From NCBI GenBank assembly GCA_033391075.1, contig JAWPMV010000001.1, positions 7,626,001 through 7,690,000 of the forward strand: a DNA stretch of 64,000 nt. The letters are read 5' to 3'. The position numbers and the translations under genes are program-made. The notes below the pieces were generated by a model. It was not told the DNA's origin. It searched no databases and saw only the letters and a program-made list of their open reading frames with translations. Of this stretch, positions 49,860-57,742 are shown one piece after another (position 1 is the stretch's first letter; each line of letters opens with the position of its first letter). The DNA is from Bacteroidia bacterium (GTDB taxonomy: Bacteria > Bacteroidota > Bacteroidia > J057).

Positions 49860-50726
49860 TTAGGCTTGTTTGCGGAATTGAGAAGGGGAAATACCTGTAC
49901 ATTTTTTGAAGAATGCACTGAAGTTGGCGGGTTCAGAGAAGCCAAGTTCGAAGCCGATTTCTTTATTGGAAAGCTCAGAGAAATAGAGCATACGTTTGGC
50001 GGCTGTAGTGATTCGGGATTGGATGTATTCTTTGGCTGTTTTTCCGATAAGGGATTTGATACTACGATTGAGGTGATCGGGGCTGATGTGCAGAGCTTCT
50101 GCGTATTGAGAGCTGGCGTGCCAGGCTTTATACTTTTCCTCGACCAGTTCCTTAAAGCCTCGCAGGATGGAATTTCCCGCTTCCAGGCTTTGGGTATTGT
50201 CAAAAGGCAGGCTACAGATATTATTGCAGTTGATGAGGAAAAGTTCGACCAATGCAGCTATGGCTTTTTCTTTAAACTTATCCTGTCCGTGATAATAAGC
50301 GAATATTTCCTGGCAGTAATTTTCCAGTTTTTTGACCTGGGTTTCATCCGCAAGTAAAGGAGGATTTTCTCCATAATCCCTGAACAGATTGAGATCATCT
50401 ATGAATCGCAAAGGGATATTATTTTCGACCAAAAAATCTGCGGAAAATACCATGGCAAATCCTTGAGGGCGATCCTCTTCAATGATTTGGTGCACCTGCC
50501 CCGGTCCAATAAAAAAAATCTGCCTTTCCCCTAGTGCATACTCCTTAAAATCGATGAGGTGTCTGCCTTTTGCCTGTTTACTGAGAATAACGGTATAAAA
50601 ATCATGGCGATGAGGCGCATCGGCTTTGCCTTCATGCTTATCATAAATCTCTTCTGTACGGGATATACCAAAACTCTTGAGCGGATCGGCTCTGTTTACA
50701 TTTTGATATGTTTTGATGGGATTCAT
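49860..50726 (-). CDS. AraC family transcriptional regulator
   Basis: A 288-residue protein from the ATG at 50726 (MNPIKTYQNVNRADPLKSFG). A longer frame upstream would run through the dispersed repeat at 50751 and is rejected. Residues 1-140 form a cupin-type ligand-binding domain (HDFYTVILSKQAKGRHLIDF, IFFIGPGQVHQI), and the C-terminal 100 residues an AraC DNA-binding domain (YAEALHISPDHLNRSIKSL, SNKEIGFELGFSEPANFSAF, FKKCTGISPSQFRKQA). Ligand unknown. The pirin gene lies downstream on the same strand but 220 bp away and behind its own start, so co-transcription is not clear. Confidence 0.9.
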   Translation of the reverse strand: MNPIKTYQNVNRADPLKSFGISRTEEIYDKHEGKADAPHRHDFYTVILSKQAKGRHLIDFKEYALGERQIFFIGPGQVHQIIEEDRPQGFAMVFSADFLVENNIPLRFIDDLNLFRDYGENPPLLADETQVKKLENYCQEIFAYYHGQDKFKEKAIAALVELFLINCNNICSLPFDNTQSLEAGNSILRGFKELVEEKYKAWHASSQYAEALHISPDHLNRSIKSLIGKTAKEYIQSRITTAAKRMLYFSELSNKEIGFELGFSEPANFSAFFKKCTGISPSQFRKQA

Positions 50727-50750
50727 GAAGAAGTCTTCTGCTGTTCTCGT

Positions 50751-50824
50751 GCTCTGGTGTTCAAGGAATTTAATTCTATAGAAAGATACACAAGAAGAGC
50801 TGAACACTAGAATACTTGCGCACA
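50751..50824. repeat. Second copy of the GAACAC dispersed repeat
   Basis: CTGGTGTTC at 50754-50762 and GAACACTAGAATACTTGCGC at 50802-50821. The right part matches 45399-45418 at 17 of 20 positions and the left part is its imperfect inverse. As at 45330, it lies directly 3' (7 bp) of a minus-strand gene, here the hydrolase at 50831. Confidence 0.65.
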
Positions 50825-50830
50825 TATTTC

Positions 50831-51661
50831 TTAACAGCTTTCAAAGAAGTCCAGGCTGATGGGCCAAAGGCTTTCTCTAAACTTTCTCCGAAAAAATCCG
50901 AAGTGCCCGATCTCCTCTTCATGCTGCAACACCTTTATTTCTTTATCTGCTGCCGAATACCATTGATGCATACGCTGGATAGCTGCCTCGGTACCAATGG
51001 GGTCATCATAGAGCCCCAGACTGAGTAATTTTCCCTTGTAATTTTCGTAGAAAATCTGCTCGTCTCTGCTTTTCATTTGAATTCTGAGATCCGCTTCCTT
51101 TCTACGCTGCTTCCACTCATTTATCACTCCTTTGGGCACATCTTCGAGTATGCCCAGACGCTTACCGGGGAAGTATCCAAAAATAGCCGTCATAGCTGGT
51201 AGAAACAGATGCCAAAGAAAGAAAATTTTCCCCCTTTGCCCCGGCGCCCAGTCTTTGTAGTAGGCGGTTTGGCTGGCAATTGTCAATAGGCCATCGATTT
51301 CCAGCAAACTCTCTGACATGCCTGTCAAGGTTCCTCCAATGCTATGTCCTAACACAAAAAGCTTATGTCGAGGGAAGACTGAACGTGCGTGAGAAATGAC
51401 CGCTGGAAAATCTTTCTCTCCCCAATCCCGAAAACTGGTCTTGAAGCCTCTGAGTTTCCTGGGTCTTGATTCGGCTATTCCTCGATAATCATAGGTGAAA
51501 ACTTCGTATCCTTCTCCAGCCAGCCAATTGGCATAATGGAAGTATAATTTTCGATCTACAGCGGTGGCAGAATTGATGATGAGTACTTTCCCTTCCTCTT
51601 TTTTCGCAGGAAAATGAGAGGCTGCAAGTTGAAAACCGTCATTGCATGGAATTTTTAACAT
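50831..51661 (-). CDS. Alpha/beta hydrolase (serine aminopeptidase-like)
   Basis: A 276-residue protein from the ATG at 51661 (MLKIPCNDGFQLAASHFPAK); upstream in-frame codons lie within the preceding gene. Motifs: VLIINSATAVDRKLY (oxyanion strand), TYDYRGIAESRP, nucleophile elbow LGHSIGGTLTG, acid region YDDPIGTEAAI and His in HEEEIGHFGFF. It resembles the uncharacterised YheT/lysophospholipase-like branch common in Bacteroidota. It starts 8 bp after the acyl dehydratase gene, so both are one transcript and may act on the same acyl compounds. Confidence 0.85.
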   Translation of the reverse strand: MLKIPCNDGFQLAASHFPAKKEEGKVLIINSATAVDRKLYFHYANWLAGEGYEVFTYDYRGIAESRPRKLRGFKTSFRDWGEKDFPAVISHARSVFPRHKLFVLGHSIGGTLTGMSESLLEIDGLLTIASQTAYYKDWAPGQRGKIFFLWHLFLPAMTAIFGYFPGKRLGILEDVPKGVINEWKQRRKEADLRIQMKSRDEQIFYENYKGKLLSLGLYDDPIGTEAAIQRMHQWYSAADKEIKVLQHEEEIGHFGFFRRKFRESLWPISLDFFESC

Positions 51662-51669
51662 AATGGGAG

Positions 51670-52506
51670 TTAGGCGAGGCTTCCATATAATACCAGCTTC
51701 CCTTCTGAATTGTGAAGGGTAAAGCCTGTAGTTTCTTCCTTTTCGAATAAAGCAAATTTCTGCTGGCTGGGCAGAAATACCGGAGATTTGAAGGCAACTT
51801 CGATATAACTCACGGGTTTTTGTAAATGAGTCTCTGCTTCTATTACAGCTTTGGCAACAGAATACCAACCATGAGCGATGGGACGTTTGAATCCCATCAG
51901 TTTGGCGAAAAAGCCATGCGTATGAATGGGATTGCTATCTCCGGATACTTTCGCATATTTTTTTCCGGTATTGCCTGCAATATCCCATTGCTGACTCAGG
52001 ATGGCTTCGGGAAAAACGAGGGCTTGTTTTTCTTTCTTCTTGCCTGCTTGTTTGCCTTTTCTACGAGCCATATATACACTGGAGCAACTCACAACCTTTT
52101 GATTTTCCTGAAAAAAATGCACTTCACATCTGGGAATGAGTGCGCCTTCGCTTTTCGGTTCTACCTCTATGTTGACTTCTATGTCAAAGGCTTTATTGGG
52201 AGACCAGGGCGGCTTCTCTTCGAGTATATTTTCGAGGTGTACCATGCCGGGCAAGGCAATGCTAAAGTCCTTATCCAGCATGACAGCGATTTGGGCTCTT
52301 TGTGCGAGGCAATAGAGGTAGCTTAGGGGAGCTCTATTAACTGAGCCTAAAAAATCCGCGTATGCATGCATACTATTTAAATCAAGCCTAAGCCCGGAGA
52401 AGGTTTTTTGTAGGGAAATCCCGGAGGGCTTAATTTTTACTCCTCTTCCCATACTCAGGAGAGTAGGAAACAACATTTGTGAAAGCCTGGGGAGTTTGTG
52501 AGGCAT
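51670..52506 (-). CDS. MaoC/FabZ-type acyl dehydratase domain protein
   Basis: A 278-residue cytoplasmic protein. The C-terminal half holds the hydratase 2 motif YAKVSGDSNPIHTHGFFAKL followed by MGFKRPIAHGWYS, with the catalytic Asp and His of R-specific enoyl hydratases. The N-terminal half is a second, degenerate hot-dog domain (FDIEVNIEVEPKSEGALIPR, VHFFQENQKVVSCSSVYMAR), so the protein is a double hot-dog like many MaoC proteins. Likely hydrates an enoyl-CoA; the specific pathway is not evident. It is the first gene of a pair with the alpha/beta hydrolase. Confidence 0.88.
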   Translation of the reverse strand: MPHKLPRLSQMLFPTLLSMGRGVKIKPSGISLQKTFSGLRLDLNSMHAYADFLGSVNRAPLSYLYCLAQRAQIAVMLDKDFSIALPGMVHLENILEEKPPWSPNKAFDIEVNIEVEPKSEGALIPRCEVHFFQENQKVVSCSSVYMARRKGKQAGKKKEKQALVFPEAILSQQWDIAGNTGKKYAKVSGDSNPIHTHGFFAKLMGFKRPIAHGWYSVAKAVIEAETHLQKPVSYIEVAFKSPVFLPSQQKFALFEKEETTGFTLHNSEGKLVLYGSLA

Positions 52507-52637
52507 ATTGATATTATTGAGCTTGATCTATATTAGTTTTTTTCTTTTTGATCCTGCTTAAACCTGTATAATTTGTCTGTAGAATTAGACTTTCAATGGG
52601 TAAATCGTATCCTGCCCTGGATAAGTAAGAAGAAAAT

Positions 52638-53555
52638 ATGCATGCAGGCTTTCAGAATATAGAGATCCGGGATGAGGAACTGGAACTAAGTTTTCCCCTA
52701 AAGATTTTTTATCCCTCTAAAGCTAAGTCCCAAATCCAACAGTTTGGACCTTACCAAATGGAGATTTGTGTGGGGGGAGAAATTGCGGGGGAAAATTTGC
52801 CTTTGGTAATCATTTCTCATGGATCAGGAGGAGCTGGCCTGGTGTATCGGGATTTGGCGATGCATCTGGCGAAAGCAGGTTTTGTTGTTGCATTGCCTCA
52901 GCATCCCTTCAATAATCGATTTGATAATAGCTGGGAGGGAGATATCCGGAATTTGATTCACCGACCCAGACATATAAAAATGACAGCTGATACCCTATAT
53001 GCAAAAGATGACTTAAGAGACAAATTAAAGGAAGATAGTATCGCTCTGATCGGACATTCTATGGGAGGCTATACGGCTCTGGCAGTTGCTGGAGGAAAGC
53101 CCAATACCGGGCATATGATCGAATTCTGTAAACAGCCTGAAAACATACAGAGCCCGATGGCGCAAAGCATCCTGAAACATGATCCGGTGGCTCAGGATAT
53201 CTCTGTAGAGAAAGATGATCGGGTAAAGGCTGTGGTTTTGATGGCGGCCGCAAGTATCGAATTCAAATCCTCATCTGCATTGGAAGAGGTTGATGCGCAG
53301 GTGTTGATGTATACTCCAACTTTGGATGAGTCGGCTGTAAAGCAGGCAGAGATCGTTGAGACCAATTTGAAAAAGGAATTACTGACCCATAAAGTCATAG
53401 AAAAAGGAGATCATTATTCATTTTTGAGTCCTTTCCCCGAAAGAATACGGCCCCATGTAGGTCCGGCAGGGAGGGATGCTCCGGGTTTTGATCGATCGGC
53501 TTTTCATGCGAAGATGCATGCGGAGCTGGAGGCTTTTTTCAAGGAGCATTTGTAG
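52638..53555 (+). CDS. Alpha/beta hydrolase (dienelactone hydrolase/PAF-AH-like)
   Basis: A 305-residue protein without signal peptide. Motifs: LVIISHGSGGAGLVYRDLA (oxyanion), VVALPQHPFNNRFDN, nucleophile elbow LIGHSMGGYTALAVAGG, acid region LMYTPTLDESAVKQAE and His in EKGDHYSFLSPFPE. The long insert after the elbow and the order of motifs fit the 'predicted dienelactone hydrolase' group related to PAF-acetylhydrolases. Substrate unknown. Divergent from the MaoC gene 131 bp away. Confidence 0.87.
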   Translation: MHAGFQNIEIRDEELELSFPLKIFYPSKAKSQIQQFGPYQMEICVGGEIAGENLPLVIISHGSGGAGLVYRDLAMHLAKAGFVVALPQHPFNNRFDNSWEGDIRNLIHRPRHIKMTADTLYAKDDLRDKLKEDSIALIGHSMGGYTALAVAGGKPNTGHMIEFCKQPENIQSPMAQSILKHDPVAQDISVEKDDRVKAVVLMAAASIEFKSSSALEEVDAQVLMYTPTLDESAVKQAEIVETNLKKELLTHKVIEKGDHYSFLSPFPERIRPHVGPAGRDAPGFDRSAFHAKMHAELEAFFKEHL

Positions 53556-53577
53556 GGGAATAATACACACATATTCG

Positions 53578-53606
53578 TGTCATTCCGAGCCTGTCGAGGA
53601 ACCTCA
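53578..53606. repeat. Partial TGTCATTCCGAG-type dispersed element
   Basis: TGTCATTCCGAG followed three bases later by GTCGAGGAACCTC. The first 12 bases and the CGAGGAA(T/C)CT core are shared with the element at 10554-10677. No inverse end is present, so this copy is truncated or decayed. It lies 22 bp after the stop of the hydrolase. Confidence 0.55.
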
Positions 53607-53716
53607 ATCAGCTGGCAAAAATTATTAATTGGATAAATAATTAGGATAGCTTGGGGGAATAAATGTAGGCCCTTCCACTGCGATCAGGGGGACAGCTGTG
53701 CATTAAGCAATATGTG

Positions 53717-54262
53717 TCAGGGAGTAGCTTTAGGATTGAGGCTTGCATAAATGTCGATGTTGATAAAATCTCCATCCTTGAACTCATAATCTCGCATAGT
53801 GCCTTCATAGGCAAAGTCCATTTTTGCCATACCTCTTTTGCAATTTTCGTTGCTGCTTTCCACAAAACCCTCGATGCGCCTGAGCCCGATTTCCTCAAAG
53901 GCATACTTCATAATGGCAGGCATGGCTTCTGACATGATCCTTTTTCCCCAATGCTCTGGCAATAACCAAAATCCAATCTCGGCTCGCTTATGTTCATGGT
54001 TCATGTCATTTAAACCTCCTGCTCCATAAAAGCTGCTATTATCAGGCGAACAAACGGCCCACCAGATGCCTTCCTTTTTTTTCTCCAGTCCTGCGTACCA
54101 ATCCATTTGTTCCTGGGTAGCTTCCAGCGTATCATAGCTGACGCCATAGTATTTGATGACTTCCGGATGGGAAAGTCCATGGAAGATGTGAGCTATGTCT
54201 TCGGGAAGGATTTGGCGAAGGAGTAAGCGCTCGGTTTTTATTTGCGGAAAGGGTGTGAACAT
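53717..54262 (-). CDS. GNAT family N-acetyltransferase (RimJ/RimL-like)
   Basis: A 181-residue protein. It begins with the typical TERLLLRQILPEDIAHIFHG strand-helix and has the acetyl-CoA loop region in AEIGFWLLPEHWGKRIMSEA followed by MPAIMKYAFEEIGLRRIEGF, then VESSNENCKRGMAKMDFAYE, all hallmark parts of the ribosomal-protein/[alanine] acetyltransferase group. Substrate unknown; many such proteins acetylate amino-acid or antibiotic amino groups. Confidence 0.9.
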   Translation of the reverse strand: MFTPFPQIKTERLLLRQILPEDIAHIFHGLSHPEVIKYYGVSYDTLEATQEQMDWYAGLEKKKEGIWWAVCSPDNSSFYGAGGLNDMNHEHKRAEIGFWLLPEHWGKRIMSEAMPAIMKYAFEEIGLRRIEGFVESSNENCKRGMAKMDFAYEGTMRDYEFKDGDFINIDIYASLNPKATP

Positions 54263-54317
54263 GCAAGTGTTTGTGTATGAAAATTGGCAGATTACAGCTT
54301 GTCTTTGCGTTTATAGC

Positions 54318-54953
54318 TTAGCCATGTTTTAGTTTGGAGGATGTAATCTGTTTATCTGTGATGCCCAGTCTTACGGCAAGACCATGGCAGAGGTTTTTGC
54401 TCAACTTCAAAATAGCTTCTTTCGTTTCGACTTCGCCTCCAGCATGTATGCTGGTTTCTTGTATCGCGAAAAGCCTGATCCTCTCTCTATCTCGGGTTTT
54501 TATAAAAACAAGAACTTCAAACTTTGGCTTTAAGCGGTGATAATATCCCCGGATATTTTGGAGTCCTTTATGCATCAGCAATTCATACTCAATTCGGATG
54601 AGATCCGATTGGAATAGGCGCTTATTTCTGCCTTTGGTAGCAAGGTGCAGAAATTCAATGTTCCGATCATAATGCAGGATATTTCTTCGAGTTGCATTGA
54701 TCCTTTTGAAAATCTCCTTGTACACTCCCATAACGGTAAATCCAAACAGGAAGGTCAGGGCAAGAAATAAACTCATGTAATCCCCCTCATTGGATATTTT
54801 TAGGTAGGCGATCCCCAACATAAACAAAGGAATGGAACCGATAAGAATGAATCCTAAAAAGTGGGTATAATCTCGTCTGGTCCAGTGATAATGTAGCCTG
54901 AAGCCATCATCATCGGACGCGATTTCGTATGATTCGTAATATTCGCTGGGCAT
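54318..54953 (-). CDS. 2-TM protein with C-terminal beta-rich domain
   Basis: A 211-residue protein with two adjacent TM helices (HFLGFILIGSIPLFMLGIAY and YMSLFLALTFLFGFTVMGVY) after an acidic N-terminus, then about 120 residues that read as a beta sandwich with helices (IEFLHLATKGRNKRLFQSDL, FEVLVFIKTRDRERIRLFAI). The order of TM hairpin plus PH-like or YcxB-like domain is shared with the next two proteins upstream on this strand (55010 and 55510). Function unknown. Confidence 0.7.
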   Translation of the reverse strand: MPSEYYESYEIASDDDGFRLHYHWTRRDYTHFLGFILIGSIPLFMLGIAYLKISNEGDYMSLFLALTFLFGFTVMGVYKEIFKRINATRRNILHYDRNIEFLHLATKGRNKRLFQSDLIRIEYELLMHKGLQNIRGYYHRLKPKFEVLVFIKTRDRERIRLFAIQETSIHAGGEVETKEAILKLSKNLCHGLAVRLGITDKQITSSKLKHG

Positions 54954-55009
54954 TGGTTTTATGCTTCCGGGTTTTTAGGGTTTATTCGTTGTGCAAAGCA
55001 AGTAGAAAG

Positions 55010-55507
55010 TTAAGCAACTACTTTATGCTTTCTATATCCACTCTTTCTCAAATTAGCATAAATTTCCCGCAACAAATTTTCTGTCCAGTTCTCAAGATCC
55101 AGAGTGAATATCTGTCCATCATCCACGAATATGTTTATTCGCTGTTTTCGTGCATCTTCCCAATAATCTTCAAAGGAAATTCTCGATTCAGATCGAGTAA
55201 GTTTTAGCTTTTCAAGCTTGAAATTTGCCGTTCTAAAGGAAATAGAAAGTTCATTCTCATCAATCTCTAAACTTCTTATGGGTTTGCTGAACAATGAATC
55301 AAGCAACTTTTTCAAGTTGGAACCCCAGGCAAAAAGAGCTAGCAGAGCAAAAAGAAAACCTAAAAGAGGGCGGTTTTCTACTTCCATGATCTTCAAGCCT
55401 TCCCTCAAACTAAAGAAGAGAAACAAAGCAGTGATTGAAAAAACGGCAAACCATATGTAGGGCTCGTATTTATGGTTTCGATCAGCACGATAAGTAAGCG
55501 GATTCAT
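55010..55507 (-). CDS. 2-TM protein with C-terminal PH-like domain
   Basis: A 165-residue protein with two TM helices (YIWFAVFSITALFLFFSL and LLGFLFALLALFAWGSNL) and a C-terminal part LEIDENELSISFRTANFKLE followed by FVDDGQIFTLDLENWTENLL. This corresponds position by position to LEIRERSASLKYFHKNFQLG and FVHPDGSKFQLDNDLRLW in the gene upstream, so the two are paralogues. The start lies 2 bp after the upstream stop. Role unknown. Confidence 0.73.
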   Translation of the reverse strand: MNPLTYRADRNHKYEPYIWFAVFSITALFLFFSLREGLKIMEVENRPLLGFLFALLALFAWGSNLKKLLDSLFSKPIRSLEIDENELSISFRTANFKLEKLKLTRSESRISFEDYWEDARKQRINIFVDDGQIFTLDLENWTENLLREIYANLRKSGYRKHKVVA

Positions 55508-55509
55508 GG

Positions 55510-55992
55510 CTAAATAACTCTTCTCGGATAATTCATGGCTTCGATGGTAGACCAGATTTCCTTCACGCTATCTGTTCTCCATAGCCTGAGATCATTATCC
55601 AATTGGAATTTCGAACCATCGGGATGGACGAATCTAATAACATGCATAGTGCTTTCTCCTTCAACAACTTGATAATAAATCTTGATATGTGAGCGGGGAA
55701 TTTGTACCTCTCCTAACTGAAAATTTTTATGAAAATATTTTAGGGAAGCACTCCTTTCCCTGATTTCTAATTCGTAGACTTTCTTTTTGTGATATACCTT
55801 TATTCCGAATCGAAAGAGAATAATCATTAAGGGACTCAAAAGTATCATGAAGAATACGGCTTTCCCATCACCCGCTTGGTAAAAGTTAATTCCTGCGTAT
55901 AAGAAGAGAAGCGGGAGGGAGAAGAAAAATCCTAAAAAAAGATAAGTCCAATACTGAACGAATCTAGGACTACCTCTGGAAATAAAAATCAT
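55510..55992 (-). CDS. 2-TM protein with C-terminal PH-like domain
   Basis: A 160-residue protein with two TM helices (YWTYLFLGFFFSLPLLFLYA and VFFMILLSPLMIILFRFGIK) and a beta-rich C-terminal part (YELEIRERSASLKYFHKNFQ, SHIKIYYQVVEGESTMHVIR, FVHPDGSKFQLD). It is the first of three similar genes in a row; the close 2-bp gap to the next one indicates one transcript. The fold is proposed from the strand pattern only. Confidence 0.73.
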   Translation of the reverse strand: MIFISRGSPRFVQYWTYLFLGFFFSLPLLFLYAGINFYQAGDGKAVFFMILLSPLMIILFRFGIKVYHKKKVYELEIRERSASLKYFHKNFQLGEVQIPRSHIKIYYQVVEGESTMHVIRFVHPDGSKFQLDNDLRLWRTDSVKEIWSTIEAMNYPRRVI

Positions 55993-56050
55993 GGTTCTGC
56001 ACTTTCAATAAAGAGTGCTTTTTCGAAGAAAAGTTGGAGAAAATAGAGCT

Positions 56051-56677
56051 TTACCAATAATATAATTTCGGCTCCTTTTTTCTTTCTGCAAGTGCTTGTT
56101 TAGCCTCTGCTGTAAGAGGTGTCCAGGCATATCTCATCGCCTTTGTATAAGTAAGTATATCCAGTATGCGGATGAGGTCGCCATAGTTCGTAGTGGGTGT
56201 GAGGGAGAAGGAAATTGCAGGACTATTAAATTCCGAATAAGCAGCCAGGTTTTGAGTTAATAATTGTATCAATTCCCTTTCACTGTACCATTCCAGGCAA
56301 TCTGAGTTTAGTCCTATTGGAGGATTTGTTTCCTGATAATTATCGTCAAACTCTTTGGTGAGGTATTCAGCTAGAAAATGAACGTAATACTCACCATCCT
56401 TATCTACGATAATATTGATTTGTCCATAGTGTAAGTGCTTGATTTCAATTCCATGGATAAACTCAAGATTTTCCGGTTTTGGAGCCATAGCAAATTTGAT
56501 TTCTCTTAAATTCCATCCATTTACCTCATTATAAATTAGCCGGGCATCAACATAAATAAGTAGGAGTAAGAGAAGATGTAGAACAAGGTTTAATACATTT
56601 ATTTTGGGAGGTCTCGATTTTCTGGAACCCCTTCTTGATCGGATTTCCTTTAGCTGTTTCTGTCTTTTCTTATTCAT
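56051..56677 (-). CDS. ExbD/TolR-like protein (orphan)
   Basis: A 208-residue protein from the ATG at 56677 (MNKKRQKQLKEIRSRRGSRK); a longer reading extends into the divergent gene and is rejected. A basic cytoplasmic N-terminus is followed by one TM helix (LVLHLLLLLLIYVDARLIYN) and a periplasmic domain with INIIVDKDGEYYVHFL and the later SFSLTPTTNYGDLIRILDIL, which match the ExbD pattern (strand with D-x-D-G and 'YGDV..vLD'). ExbD works with ExbB to energise TonB-type transport, but no exbB or tonB gene is in the window. The essential TM Asp can be seen in VDAR. Confidence 0.72.
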   Translation of the reverse strand: MNKKRQKQLKEIRSRRGSRKSRPPKINVLNLVLHLLLLLLIYVDARLIYNEVNGWNLREIKFAMAPKPENLEFIHGIEIKHLHYGQINIIVDKDGEYYVHFLAEYLTKEFDDNYQETNPPIGLNSDCLEWYSERELIQLLTQNLAAYSEFNSPAISFSLTPTTNYGDLIRILDILTYTKAMRYAWTPLTAEAKQALAERKKEPKLYYW

Positions 56678-56850
56678 GATTGCCTTTATGTAAAGGAGTT
56701 GGTAGAATTCTTCTTTCCATAGGCTTCCTTTATTTTTCTCGGTCGAAATTTTCCATGGCTTGTAGGTAGCTGATTGATTCTTCGTATATTTGTCGTACCC
56801 CAGAAGAAATACGATTCCCCCGATAGACTTAATTTTTACACAAACATCGT

Positions 56851-57654
56851 ATGAAACGTATTTTTTCTCTTTCAACAACTTGTATTGTCCTTTTGATGGC
56901 CCTGTCCTCTTGTAATGGGACCTGGTTCAATGTGCCGGACATCATTCCTCCCATTCCTTCAACAACAGTTATTAGCGTACCGACCTTTGATGAGATCGAA
57001 GTGAATGCCCCTGTGCATTTGCATTTGACTCAGGCCAATACGCAAAAAATCGAAGTCCTCGCGGATAGTTTCTGGACCGCACGTTTGGATGTGCAGGTAA
57101 GTGGCAATGTGCTCAGCATAAACTTCCTTCCAGATTCCAGCAATAATCAGCCCGATTCCATTCCGCAGTATGATGTAGATGTATTCGTGGAAATCCCGAA
57201 TTTGACTCGGGTGCAAACGCGTACGGCTACCAAAATCGAGGGAACCAATCGCTTTAATTTGACAGATGTGCTGTTTAAACTGCGCGGTGCTTCAGATGTG
57301 AGTTTTGAGGCAGATGCTACCACCTTTGATCTGGATGTGGCAGGCGCTTCTCAATTGGTATTGGACGTGGATGTTGATACCCTTTATACGCGTATGGGAT
57401 TGGCCGGTCGCATGGAAGCCATGGGAGATGCAGATGTCCACGAATTGAAAATCAGAGGAGCCAGCGAAGTGGAGAGTTTTGACCTGCAAACCAATAGTAC
57501 CTCTGTAAACATCATTGGAGCCGGAAATTGTGAGGTGAATGCCCAGAATGATCTGGAGGTAAGTATCACCGGAGCGGGTATTGTTTACTACAAAGGAAAC
57601 CCAACCATCACCCAAAGTATCACGGGTCTTGGGCAAGTGGTGGATGCGAATTAG
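56851..57654 (+). CDS. Head-GIN domain (DUF2807) lipoprotein
   Basis: A 267-residue protein with lipobox ALSSC (Cys 21). The mature part is a parallel beta-helix-type repeat with the characteristic steps VPTFDEIEVNAPVHLHLTQA, VQTRTATKIEGTN, FKLRGASDVSFEADATTFDL, LDVAGASQL, ELKIRGASEVESFD, SVNIIGAGNCEVNAQNDLEV and SITGAGIVYYKGNPTITQSI, which are the hallmark of the 'putative auto-transporter adhesin, head GIN' family common in Bacteroidota. Likely surface-exposed; biochemical role unknown. Its gene is divergent from the ExbD-like gene. Confidence 0.92.
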   Translation: MKRIFSLSTTCIVLLMALSSCNGTWFNVPDIIPPIPSTTVISVPTFDEIEVNAPVHLHLTQANTQKIEVLADSFWTARLDVQVSGNVLSINFLPDSSNNQPDSIPQYDVDVFVEIPNLTRVQTRTATKIEGTNRFNLTDVLFKLRGASDVSFEADATTFDLDVAGASQLVLDVDVDTLYTRMGLAGRMEAMGDADVHELKIRGASEVESFDLQTNSTSVNIIGAGNCEVNAQNDLEVSITGAGIVYYKGNPTITQSITGLGQVVDAN

Positions 57655-57680
57655 AAATTTTTTAAAAAAAATAATGATAT

Positions 57681-57738
57681 AGTAGGGGCAGCTCATGAGC
57701 TGCCCCTACTCTCATGATCTCATGAGCTGCCCCCTACA
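57681..57738. repeat. 30-bp palindrome plus an added right half
   Basis: 57681-57710 is an exact palindrome with half site AGTAGGGGCAGCTCA. It is followed by CTCATGATC and a second copy of the right half, CATGAGCTGCCCC, with one extra C. The outline TAGGGGCAG..CTGCCCCTA is that of the palindromes at 1609 and 7160. It lies between convergent genes (head-GIN and S41) and may end both transcripts. Confidence 0.85.
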
Positions 57739-57742
57739 TTTT

